A model generated the notes under the pieces. The model was given only the letters and a program-made list of their open reading frames with translations, was not told the DNA's origin and did not search any database. The position numbers and the translations under genes were made by a program. A stretch of 64,000 nucleotides of DNA, from contig NZ_JADPIE010000002.1 of NCBI RefSeq assembly GCF_015666175.1, positions 186,001 to 250,000 of the forward strand, given 5' to 3'. Below, piece by piece: positions 15,653 to 23,973 of the stretch. Source of the stretch: Halonatronomonas betaini (GTDB taxonomy: Bacteria; Bacillota; Halanaerobiia; Halanaerobiales; Halarsenatibacteraceae). How positions within the stretch are numbered: position 1 is the first letter of the stretch; each line of letters opens with the position of its first letter.

Positions 15653-16462
15653 TTAAACATTTAATAATAATTTTTGGTTCAATGCTTTATGGACACCTTC
15701 CTCATTATTTGAAGTAGTTATAGCATCTGCCGCAGCTTTAACTTCTTCGCTAGAATTAGCCATTGCCACTGAAAACCCTGCTTCTTTAAACATTGGAACA
15801 TCATTAAGTCCATTGCCAATAACCATTGTTTTATTAATTGGAATTTTTAAGTGGCTGGCAAGAAATTTAATCCCATCACCTTTATTAGCTTTAAGATTAC
15901 TAATTTCTATTGAGTCCTCTGATGCTCTAGTTATATGTAGCTTTTCACCATAGTTGATCAGAAAATCATTGAAGCCCTTCTTTATTTTTTTAGTTGATTT
16001 ATGATGGAGCAGAATTTTTATTGGATCTTTAAGATTCAATCCATCTATGGATTTTATATATTTAATATTTTTCACTTCTTTTAATTCCCTATGAATATCT
16101 TGCATTTTTTCTGAAGTAGTATATATTGTATCTTCATAATAAATACTAATAATATATTCTTCTTTTTTTGTTTTATTAAATATCTCAATTAATAATTTTT
16201 TGGGGAATGTTATTTTTTTATAGGTCCTATTTTCATCTTTTATAAGACCTCCATTGGCTGTTATAAGTGGAAGATTAATTTCCAGCTCTTTAGCATAGTT
16301 TTTTAATGAGTGATATGGGCGCCCACTAGCTAATGTAACTAATAGATCTTTATTCTTAAGGTTAAGTATTGTTTGCTTAGTCTTTTTAGTAATATCTTTG
16401 TTATCATTTAGTAAGGTGTCATCTACATCAATTGCTATTAATTCATAGGGAAAATTGGGCAT
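15653..16462 (-). CDS. Cof-type HAD phosphatase
   Basis: A 269-residue HAD-superfamily (subfamily IIB, Cof type) hydrolase. Motif I IDVDDTLLND carries the nucleophile Asp (about residues 11-13), motif II is LVTLASGRPY, the cap lies in the middle (about 85-190), and motif IV is MVIGNGLNDVPMFKEAG with the metal Asp. Such enzymes dephosphorylate sugar phosphates or flavin/pyridoxal phosphates. It starts 14 nt after the GntR regulator stop, so the two are co-transcribed, and it precedes the ABC importer. Context suggests it removes phosphate from the imported compound, or from a metabolite of it. Not the PhnX phosphonatase type. Confidence 0.85.
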   Translation of the reverse strand: MPNFPYELIAIDVDDTLLNDNKDITKKTKQTILNLKNKDLLVTLASGRPYHSLKNYAKELEINLPLITANGGLIKDENRTYKKITFPKKLLIEIFNKTKKEEYIISIYYEDTIYTTSEKMQDIHRELKEVKNIKYIKSIDGLNLKDPIKILLHHKSTKKIKKGFNDFLINYGEKLHITRASEDSIEISNLKANKGDGIKFLASHLKIPINKTMVIGNGLNDVPMFKEAGFSVAMANSSEEVKAAADAITTSNNEEGVHKALNQKLLLNV

Positions 16463-16476
16463 TAAATGTCTCTCCT

Positions 16477-17202
16477 TTAATTTGAGTTAGTTACTACTGA
16501 ATGCTGGATACCAGAGTCAAAGTTTATACTAAACTGAATTGGCTTTTCGCCAGAAAATGTTATTCTATCAATTTTTAAAATCGGGGTTCCTATCTCCATA
16601 TTTAAAACTTCTTTAATAGGTTCATCTACAGAAATAGCTTCAATTTTCTGCCTTGCTTTTGTAGGTCTGTTGCCAGTTTCCATAAATGTATTGTAAATAG
16701 ACTCTCTTTCAAGATCTATTTCTAAAATTTTTGGGCAGATATCTTTAGGAATATATGATTCTTCATAGGCTTTTGGGATCTCATTTGCAAGTCGAATTCT
16801 TCTAGTGAATATAATATCTGAGTCTTTAGCTATTTTTAATTTTTTGGAAATGAAATCATCAGATTTTATTAACCTTCTTTCAAGTAAAATTGAAGAAGGT
16901 TTGCTTCCAAGCATTTTAACTCTTTTATTAAAACCTATAAGTTCCTGTAATGTATCAATTCTATTTTCTTCTTTGGAAATAAATGTGCCTTTTCCTCTTT
17001 TGCGATGCAGAATTCCCTGTTCAACAAGTTTATCAATGGCTTTTTTTATAGTCATTCTACTGACATCATATTTTTCGCTTAGATCTCTTTCTGATGGAAT
17101 CTGTTCACCTGGTTTAAACTGTTTAGCATCTATTTTTTCTTTTATAACATTCTCTAATTGATGATATAAGGGGATTGGACTATCAGGGTTTAATTCTGTC
17201 AT
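16477..17202 (-). CDS. GntR/HutC-family regulator with UTRA domain
   Basis: A 241-residue repressor: N-terminal GntR winged helix (PIPLYHQLENVIKEKIDAKQ, EQIPSERDLSEKYDVSRMTI, GILHRKRGKGTFI; residues 8-76), then a UTRA ligand-binding domain (about 95-235) that usually binds a phosphorylated sugar or similar small acid. It is the first gene of the gntR-HAD unit. A palindromic site and a sigma-A promoter lie just upstream (17294-17350), so it most likely represses itself. It is the obvious regulator for the adjacent ABC transporter, although no clear second operator was found before the binding-protein gene. Confidence 0.88.
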   Translation of the reverse strand: MTELNPDSPIPLYHQLENVIKEKIDAKQFKPGEQIPSERDLSEKYDVSRMTIKKAIDKLVEQGILHRKRGKGTFISKEENRIDTLQELIGFNKRVKMLGSKPSSILLERRLIKSDDFISKKLKIAKDSDIIFTRRIRLANEIPKAYEESYIPKDICPKILEIDLERESIYNTFMETGNRPTKARQKIEAISVDEPIKEVLNMEIGTPILKIDRITFSGEKPIQFSINFDSGIQHSVVTNSN

Positions 17203-17293
17203 ATTGTTGACTCCTTTTTAAATAAGAATGGAAATTTAACGTAATTATTTTTTATTAATTGAAGCAGATAATTTAAACTATTTTGGAATATAT

Positions 17294-17309
17294 GTATAGT
17301 GGACTATAC
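17294..17309. promoter_or_regulatory. GntR-type operator
   Basis: GTATAGT-GG-ACTATAC, two 7-bp arms with a 2-bp centre, placed just downstream of the -10 box of the gntR promoter. The TGGTATAG core is typical of HutC-type GntR sites. Confidence 0.7.
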
Positions 17310-17321
17310 CACGTTAAATGT

Positions 17322-17350
17322 ATCTTACCATTTCTATTTATTAATGTCAA
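17322..17350 (-). promoter_or_regulatory. Promoter of gntR-HAD unit
   Basis: On the minus strand TTGACA (17350-17345), a 17-nt spacer and TAAGAT (17327-17322). The start site would fall in the operator. Confidence 0.75.
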
Positions 17351-17370
17351 ACAATTTTCACTATTAATTA

Positions 17371-17401
17371 AAAAAACTGCTGGATTATCTCCAGCAGCCT
17401 A
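17371..17401 (-). terminator. Terminator of duplicated-domain gene
   Basis: Minus strand CTGCTGGA / TCCAGCAG stem with a 5-nt loop followed by TTTTTT; it is 60 nt beyond the stop of the secreted protein at 17460. Confidence 0.75.
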
Positions 17402-17459
17402 GTTTGATCTATAAACTATTCTTTTTTGAATTATTATAAATCTTGTTATTTGCTTATAT

Positions 17460-18248
17460 TTACTCGATCATTGATTCCAGGGTTACGGAAATAGAATAGT
17501 TATGTGTTTCTTCAAGGGTAAATGGTTCAGTTACTATATCGAACTGTGGATAGGCGTCGTCATCTGTTGAACGGATTCTTAGATAGGTGTCATATTCTGC
17601 ATCCCAGGGAGCTTCATCGCCATCGCGAACTTCTTCTGGAATTTCAAATGCTAAATGGCCACCTTCATCTGCCGGTTTCCATTCTGTGAATCTTCCTGCT
17701 GTCTCTTCGCCGGCTTCGGCTCCTGCATATAGTGAAGCTTCCCAGTCTTCTGTATGGCCAAATTCATTGGTTCCGGTAAAGAGGATTAAAGAAACTAATG
17801 CTTCTCCTTCATCCTGATCATCTACCACATTTACTTCAGTATTTAAATTTAATGCAACATCTATGCTTTCATCTTCGCCTAAAGTAAAGGGGGCTGAGAC
17901 GAAATCAAATTCAGGGTATTGATCATCCATGCTTCTTAAGCGGACATAGGTATCCATTTCTACGTTCCATGGAACTTCGTCGCCTTCACGGACTTCACCT
18001 GGAAGTTCAAACTGAATATATTCATTATCGATTGGCTTCCATTCGGTAAACCTGCCTGCTGTCTCTTCGCCTGCAACTGCACCTTCATAAAGAGAAGCTT
18101 CCCACATCTCAACCTGACCGAACTCATCTTCAGCCATATTTAAGCTGATAGTTACATCTGAAATATCTTCTGCGTAATTTGTATTGGCAATCGGGACAAA
18201 AGCAAATACCATAATTACAGCCATTAATATAATCAGTCTTTTCTTCAT
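17460..18248 (-). CDS. Secreted acidic protein with a duplicated domain
   Basis: A 262-residue exported protein: signal peptide (about residues 1-27, MKKRLIILMAVIMVFAF... NYAE), then two copies of the same ~105-residue unit. Copy one (about 30-130) and copy two (about 145-258) share EASLY-GA-AGEETAGRFTEW, the 'KP' turn, EVR-GDE-PW and Y-R-RS-D--YP-FD. The mature part is highly acidic and predicted all-beta. No known family is recognised; it could bind a ligand or surface polymer. It is a single-gene unit with its own terminator, and a ribosome site AGGAGG before the ATG. Confidence 0.7.
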   Translation of the reverse strand: MKKRLIILMAVIMVFAFVPIANTNYAEDISDVTISLNMAEDEFGQVEMWEASLYEGAVAGEETAGRFTEWKPIDNEYIQFELPGEVREGDEVPWNVEMDTYVRLRSMDDQYPEFDFVSAPFTLGEDESIDVALNLNTEVNVVDDQDEGEALVSLILFTGTNEFGHTEDWEASLYAGAEAGEETAGRFTEWKPADEGGHLAFEIPEEVRDGDEAPWDAEYDTYLRIRSTDDDAYPQFDIVTEPFTLEETHNYSISVTLESMIE

Positions 18249-18441
18249 AGGTTAATACCTCCTTATAAATTTTGCTAAATAATTTTTCTGTTCATAATTA
18301 TAGCAAAGTAATTTTTTGATGTCTAATAAGATCTTTTTATAAATTCTTAATATTTTACTCTGCTTAACATATTTAGGCAGTAAACTTCTTAGTTTTTAGT
18401 TGAATTGAATAAAAATAATAGCTATAAGTTTTATTTATAAA

Positions 18442-19037
18442 TTAATTTCTGGCTTTAATAATTAAAAACCAGGGGTTTTTTGATAGTTTGTTGTAATCAG
18501 CAGGATCGGCTTCTTTGAATTTTTCTGTAGGCACTGGTTCCAGGAGTTCTTCGATCTGGAAGCCGGCTTTTAATAATGGGGAGATAATTTGATTTAACGG
18601 CCTGCGATAAAACTGGACTTCGACTTTTTTATTGCCTGGCTGCCAGTGATCTGTCAGGAGTTCTGTTGCGAAATAGTTGTCTCTATCAAATACTGTGAAG
18701 TCCATGAATGGGTGATGGACAGAAAAACCAGACTGCCTGACTTTTTTAATATTCTATTGAACTCGGCCATGACTGGCTCCCAGTCTTTTATATAATGGAG
18801 GGTTAGGGATGAGATTATAAGGTCTAGTTCCTGATCTTTTATGAAGTCCAGGGGCTGGTTAAGATCTGCCTGGATTATTTTTGCCCTGCTGCCGACTCTC
18901 TTTTCTGTCATTTTGATCATCTCTGGACTGAAGTCGATGACTGTAACTTCTGCTCCCTGATTGAGCAGCCACTCTGTATACCAGCCTGCGGCACAGCCGG
19001 CATCCAGGACTTTTTTATTTTTAACTGGTGGTAGCAT
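18442..19037 (-). pseudogene. Class I SAM methyltransferase, broken
   Basis: Two frames together form one methyltransferase: 19037-18654 holds the SAM-binding core (VLDAGCAAGWYTEWLLNQGA, then DLIISSLTLHYIKDW) and 18705-18442 holds the C-terminal part (HHPFMDFTVFDRDNYFATEL... FLIIKARN). Joining them needs one extra T in a run of five T/A at about 18724-18728, which would restore the common SLVFSVHHPF motif. The N-terminal ~40 residues normally before the SAM motif are also missing, the frame upstream is closed by a stop, and there is no ribosome site before the ATG at 19037. Two lesions make a true pseudogene more likely than a single sequencing error. Confidence 0.75.
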
Positions 19038-19118
19038 TGAGTTTAGATTGTTTAAAGTTAAAATACTTTTATGTTAATATTATAAAAGAGTTACTTTTGT
19101 ATCAGGGGGTATCTAATA

Positions 19119-19808
19119 ATGAAAAGTAAATTTAATTTTAATAGAGATAGCTTATTAACTGTTGTCTGGACTTCGCTATTTACAGGAATTATTTTAGTTC
19201 TATATATTCCTGAAACTAGAGAAATGTTTGTTAAGGCTACAAATAATCACCCCTATCTTATGGGAATGCTTAAATTAGGGGTGCTTGGAACAATGGGAGA
19301 CTTATTAGGTAGCAAAATAGTTCAGGGCAAGTGGGTTTTAAAAGGAATAAATCTTCATAAGAGAATACTTGTCTGGGGTTTTATAGGGATATTATTTACA
19401 GTTGCCTTTCCAATTTATTCATATGGAGTCGAAGGACTTTTAATGGAGGGTTATCTTCCAGGGAGTAATTCAGCCCTATTAACTTCATTTTGGAAATCTT
19501 TTTTGATGAATTCTTTATTTGCTTTTCCGATGATGGTTATAAACCGCTTCCTCAATAAGTTGATTGACCACAATAATTTATTTAGTATCTGGCCAATTTA
19601 CAAAACCTTTAAAGAAATTAACTGGGAGCAAATGTTAAAAATTGTTGCTCCTACCTGTCTCTGGTTTTGGCTGCCGATAAATACAATTACTTTTCTGTTG
19701 CCATCAGTTTATAGAGTTATTAGTGGTGCTTTACTTGCTGTTGCTTTAGGATTTATTTTGGGCATGGCAAAAAAACTAGGTGTCCAGGAAAAACAGGTTC
19801 AATGCTGA
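19119..19808 (+). CDS. Mpv17/PMP22-like membrane protein
   Basis: A 229-residue integral membrane protein with about four to five hydrophobic segments. The C-terminal signature (ITFLLPSVYRVISGALLAVA preceded by TCLWFWLPIN) fits the Mpv17/PMP22 family, best known from eukaryotic peroxisomes and mitochondria, where it forms a channel of unclear substrate; bacterial members are less studied. The N-terminal part contains LGVLGTMGDLLGSKI, comparable to the family's 'GDxxxQ' region. The ribosome site is CAGGGGG with a 10-nt spacing. It stands alone, divergent from the methyltransferase remnant. Family call is moderately sure. Confidence 0.6.
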   Translation: MKSKFNFNRDSLLTVVWTSLFTGIILVLYIPETREMFVKATNNHPYLMGMLKLGVLGTMGDLLGSKIVQGKWVLKGINLHKRILVWGFIGILFTVAFPIYSYGVEGLLMEGYLPGSNSALLTSFWKSFLMNSLFAFPMMVINRFLNKLIDHNNLFSIWPIYKTFKEINWEQMLKIVAPTCLWFWLPINTITFLLPSVYRVISGALLAVALGFILGMAKKLGVQEKQVQC

Positions 19809-19878
19809 TTTATTAGAATGATGTTTTAATTTATGTCAATCTAACTTTGCTTGATGTCAGGAATATCACCATTTTAAG

Positions 19879-21126
19879 TTACCTGAGCACGAATTTTTTA
19901 TAAAGTATCATTAAAAGAATTAATCCAAATACTGTTGCAAATCCGGCCAGCAAAAATGCTGGTGTAAAAGAACCGGTAAGATCTAAAAGCCAGGAGCCTA
20001 TTAAGCTTGTTATAGCTCCAAGTCCAAAGGCGCTAAAGACCAGGCCATAATTCATGCCAAGATGTTTGGTTCCTGAAATCTTTGCCACAACTACAGGAAA
20101 TAGGGCAAAGGTGGTTGCATAGCCCAGACCAAGCAGAAGTGAACATATAAAGAGTAATAGATAATTTGTTGCCACCCAGGGAAAAGCTATAAAGACTGAA
20201 CTCTGAATTATATAAACACCGATCATAACTCGAATGGATCCAAAACGGTCAGCCATCCAACCCATAGCAGGTCTGCCCATACCATTTGCCAGAGAATAAA
20301 ATGAAACAGAAAATGCTGCAAAAGCAGGTGCCAGCTGAAGTTCTATCTCCCCATAGGCTGTTAAAAGACCAATAGCTGTTAAACCACCACCTATTACTGC
20401 GGCAAGTGCTAACCATAGCATATAAAACCTTGGTGTTCTTATGAATTCCTGTGGCGTCACCTCTTCCACCACTTTAATAACATCCTTAACTTTAAAGTTA
20501 GAATTTACATTTTCAGGAGCTTTCCAGTTTGAAGGAGGGTTTTTTATAAGATTTGCTCCTATAAATGAAACTGCTGTTATAAAGATACCCAGAGCAAAGA
20601 GAGTTCCATCAACTCCCCAAACTGCAATCATCTCTTTTTTTAATGGTGCAAAAATAACAGCTGCCAGACCAAATCCCATAACTGCCAGGGAAACTGCAAA
20701 CCCGGGACGATCAGCAAACCATTTCCGAGCTGTTGGAGCTATTGTAGCATAGGTGAGTCCACAGGCTATCCCGACACCAATTCCATAAGCAAGGGTTAAC
20801 CAGATTGGGTAGGGGAAAAATCTCATGAGAGCTGCCAGGCTATATCCTACCAGGAAGATTATTGATCCAACCATTGCTATCTTTCTAGGGCCATATTTAT
20901 CCTGGAGCCAGCCTGCTGGAATCATTGTTAATGAAAATACTATGATCATAACAGTAAATGGCAGGTTGGCCTGAGCCGCTGTCCAGCCCCAATTTTCAGC
21001 CAGTGGTAGCACAAATGAACCCCAGGCATAACTCATACCACCCATTAATGATAGCAAAAACCCTCCAAATAAAACAATCCAGCGTCTACGAAGTAGTTTT
21101 TCACTGTTTTTTATATTATTTTTCAT
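19879..21126 (-). CDS. OFA-family MFS transporter (oxalate/formate type)
   Basis: A ~415-residue major facilitator with 12 predicted helices. The N-terminal SYAWGSFVLPLAENWGW and GWLQDKYGPRKIAMVGS (loop 2-3 MFS motif) and the second-half GRPAMGWMADRFGS are typical for the oxalate/formate antiporter family. Such proteins exchange or import small carboxylates. An in-frame ATG 33 nt further upstream exists, but AGGAGGAGCAGC directly before the ATG at 21126 (MKNNIKNSEKLL) decides the start. The gene stands alone. The substrate cannot be read from the sequence. Confidence 0.82.
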   Translation of the reverse strand: MKNNIKNSEKLLRRRWIVLFGGFLLSLMGGMSYAWGSFVLPLAENWGWTAAQANLPFTVMIIVFSLTMIPAGWLQDKYGPRKIAMVGSIIFLVGYSLAALMRFFPYPIWLTLAYGIGVGIACGLTYATIAPTARKWFADRPGFAVSLAVMGFGLAAVIFAPLKKEMIAVWGVDGTLFALGIFITAVSFIGANLIKNPPSNWKAPENVNSNFKVKDVIKVVEEVTPQEFIRTPRFYMLWLALAAVIGGGLTAIGLLTAYGEIELQLAPAFAAFSVSFYSLANGMGRPAMGWMADRFGSIRVMIGVYIIQSSVFIAFPWVATNYLLLFICSLLLGLGYATTFALFPVVVAKISGTKHLGMNYGLVFSAFGLGAITSLIGSWLLDLTGSFTPAFLLAGFATVFGLILLMILYKKFVLR

Positions 21127-21251
21127 GCTGCTCCTCCTGAAAGCCTTTTTATAAGTCACTATATTTTTTGTTTTCCTTATTATTATAATTAGACATATTT
21201 AAAGGAATACCTGCATAATAATAAATTATATTTATTAAAAAGGCTTAAATT

Positions 21252-22781
21252 TTAAAGATTATTGAAATTAAGTTTTTCCAGTTCATCTGGAAATTCCAGC
21301 CAGTAATCAGGGAAGTAGCCTCTGCCTTCTCTGTTTTTTAAGTCTGGCTCAAAATTAATTCTGGTACCAATTCCAGCTCTTATTCCAGAGTTATTTAGGA
21401 TAAATTGAGAGAATCCCCCGGATAATAATGAACCTCTGGTATTACTGCCTATGAAGGTTACATTCTCTAACTGCCTGAGGTATCTTATGAAATATTCTCC
21501 TGCTGAAATCGTCTGGCTATTGGTCAGTACTATCAGGTCTGTATCATTTTCCAGTTCCCGGGTCAGGTCTATTCTAATATCTGACCAGCCCCGGTGTGAG
21601 AGAGGGCTGTAATTGTTTTCTATAGTAGTTTTAAATCGTTGACGGGATTCTGGTGGGTACTGCCAGAGGTTATTTTTCATTAATCTATAGGAAGCCTCGG
21701 TTCTGAGATAGGCTTCAACCTGATTTTCTCCAACATATCTGCCTGTGAATCTCTGGAGCCATCTACCGGCATACTGCGGAGAGCCACCGGCATTCCATCT
21801 TAAGTCTATTATTAATTTATCGTATTCACTAAGATTTCTGGCATCAGAGAGAAATTGGTTGAGCTAGGCTTCCTGATTGGAATCTAGAGGATGTAAACTT
21901 CTGATTTTTATTGCTGGAATTCCATTGATTTCGGTTTTCTTGTATATTTCATCTTTTTCTGGACTACCTAACTGGCTTTCATTTTCCTGCTGTTGGATTT
22001 TAGTAAGTGAGATTTCCTCTGTATATTCTTGATCTGATTTTAGCTGTATCTCCCTGGCTATTGCTGTTTGTTCTTTTTCAGTAGTTTCAAGCAGTAAGCC
22101 AGGGTGATAATGTTTATTGCCATCTCTGTCGATAAAGGGCCAGATTGATTCTTCAAGTTCATATCCGGCTAATCTCTGAAATTCATGGCCTGATTCTTTT
22201 TCGATATAATTAATTTCGCCAGCATCAGTTATCTCTCTATTAAATTTGAGGCCCTCATTATAGAATAGTCTGTAATCGACTCCCTGCATAATCTCGCCAA
22301 CTCTAAAGTGATTATCTTTTATATAAGCTAGTTCTGAATTTATAAAGCTATCCAGTTTATCTACTTTAATTTTTTCTTCAGGAGTACCTTCAGCTTCAAG
22401 ATTTTGGATAATGTTGGTTTCGGCAGTGTTGAACTTTTGATCGCCGCCAAAAAATTGATAGCCAGCATAGCCATATTTCAGGGTTTTAAATAAGAATTCT
22501 GTATCGGCAATTGCTTCTTCAATTGTGATATATTCCTGGCGATCGATAAGATCTTCTGGACCATCTACTTTTAATTTTTCAAGGTATTCTGAAGTGAATA
22601 CTTCCTGGAGTTCACTGGAATCATAGTCATAAAGAAGTTGCTGAAAGTCTTCTCTGAGCTGGATTCTATCAATTTCTTCTGCGAGGGCCTGGCTATTATC
22701 TAAAATATTAAATCCTATTATGGTGATAATGGTTATTATAAGTAGAACTGGCTGGAATTTTTGAGATTTAAAAATACTCAT
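21252..22781 (-). pseudogene. S41-type peptidase split by an in-frame TAG
   Basis: One continuous reading frame with a single TAG at 21864-21866. Upstream of it: signal peptide/anchor and the N-terminal domain (to ...LHPLDSNQEA). Downstream, in the same frame: LNQFLSDARNLSEYDKLIID, then LRWNAGGSPQYAGRW and the nucleophile region SQTISAGEYFIRYL, so the catalytic Ser lies after the stop. A CAG-to-TAG change would explain it. Readthrough by pyrrolysine is unlikely because TAG ends other intact genes here (1483, 2514, 5248). Without readthrough the product lacks the active site. It follows the CPBP-type gene by 23 nt and shares its fate of being disrupted. Confidence 0.75.
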
Positions 22782-22804
22782 AAATTATCCACCTCTCAAT
22801 AATA

Positions 22805-23642
22805 TTATTTAAACTGGGAAAGAATATCAGCTTTTTGATTTTGATCTTTGCCAAGATTTTTCCCAGAGGTAATTATTATAACCGCTGCAATTACAAACCG
22901 GAAAACAAGCATAGATATCTGCAGTATTAATGGCATTTCAACGGCCTCTAAATCCATTTGAAAAGGATATAATAACATGACAGCATTACCGGCTCCATGT
23001 AAGATCATAACTACAGGTAGACTCTTTTTAGAACAATTATATAACCAGGTTAATATGATAGATAAACTTATTGTTCGAAAGAGATAAAGAGGGAATAACC
23101 AGTCATAATATGGAGACCCCGGTTGAAAAAACAACGGGAGATGCCATGCAGCCCAAAAAAATCCAATAATTATACTGGCAATTAATGGGTTATACTTATT
23201 CTGTAACCGGGGCAGAGCAAATCCACGCCAGCCAAATTCTTCTAATCCTCCATGCAAAAAGGTTTGATAAAGAAAGTAGGGAACAAAGATGACCAGCCTG
23301 CCAGGAAGAACTCCAAATTCTACTGGGTCACCACCTATTATAGCTAAAACAAGAGTATCGAATATCACTGAAATCAGAGGGATTCCAAGAGCAATAAGAT
23401 ACCATCTTAATTTAACTTTATAATTCAAAAATTGTCCAGCCCAATTTTTCAGACTTTCTCCTGAAAAATAAATTACAATGCCAGCGGCTATCATAGGACC
23501 TAATACCCCTAAATTACGCAAAAATTCTAATCCTGTTAGACTTTCCAATCCACTCTATTATGAACCAGGTGTAAATATAGGTTATAACAAGAAAGATAAT
23601 TAATGAATAATTCTTAAAAATTTTTTTAACAATACTTAACAT
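22805..23642 (-). pseudogene. CPBP-type intramembrane protease with frameshift
   Basis: A CPBP (CAAX-prenyl/bacteriocin-processing) family intramembrane glutamic protease. The catalytic motifs are intact in the main frame: LEEFGWRG (EExxxR), FFWAAWHLP (FxxxH) and HGAGNAV. That frame lacks an ATG and a ribosome site at its 5' end (only TTG at 23548). A good start lies at 23642 (ATG, with AGGAGG 7 nt upstream) and encodes the first membrane helix (KNYSLIIFLVITYIYTWF) in a different frame, which then closes with TAA shortly after. Joining the two near 23548-23556 by one base gives a normal ~280-residue protein. Either a real frameshift or a one-base sequencing error. Confidence 0.75.
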
Positions 23643-23906
23643 CAAGTATCCTCCTCTTTTAGTTGATAGAATTATTCATTTATATATTTCATTATTCCTA
23701 TAAATACCCCTGCAAAAATGAGAAAATTAGTAGAATTGTTGCTGGATAAAGATATAACTTATAAAATAGGGTAAAAAATTCTAGTCTAATTTATTAAACT
23801 GGTTTAAGCATGTGTTGAAAAAGCCAGGATGCTAAATTGTGAATTTAAGTTATAATTATATTATAACTTAAAATTCCATATTATATGCTTTTTTATATAC
23901 CACCAA
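23643..23906. other. AT-rich intergenic region with a long palindrome
   Basis: No gene was found. At 23844-23872 two 13-bp arms, TTTAAGTTATAAT and ATTATAACTTAAA, surround a 3-bp centre, making a 29-bp near-perfect palindrome. It lies between the end of the HD-GYP gene and the start of the CPBP-type gene and could be a regulator site or a cruciform-forming element. Confidence 0.55.
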
Positions 23907-23937
23907 AATAAAAAATCCAGACAGGATCGCCTGGATC
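23907..23937 (-). terminator. Terminator of HD-GYP gene
   Basis: Minus strand ATCCAGGCGATCCTGTCTGGAT hairpin followed by TTTTTTATTTT. Confidence 0.75.
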
Positions 23938-23973
23938 AATTAAATGATAATATTTTGTTTTTTAAAATCTTTA

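Noticed and set aside
15653-16462. PhnX phosphonoacetaldehyde hydrolase
   Set aside because: Length fits, but the cap and motifs are of the Cof type (IIB) with SGRPY and GNGLNDVPM.
21864-21866. Pyrrolysine codon in the S41 gene
   Set aside because: TAG ends other intact genes in the window (1483, 2514, 5248) and the change CAG to TAG is simpler; no pyl genes are visible here.
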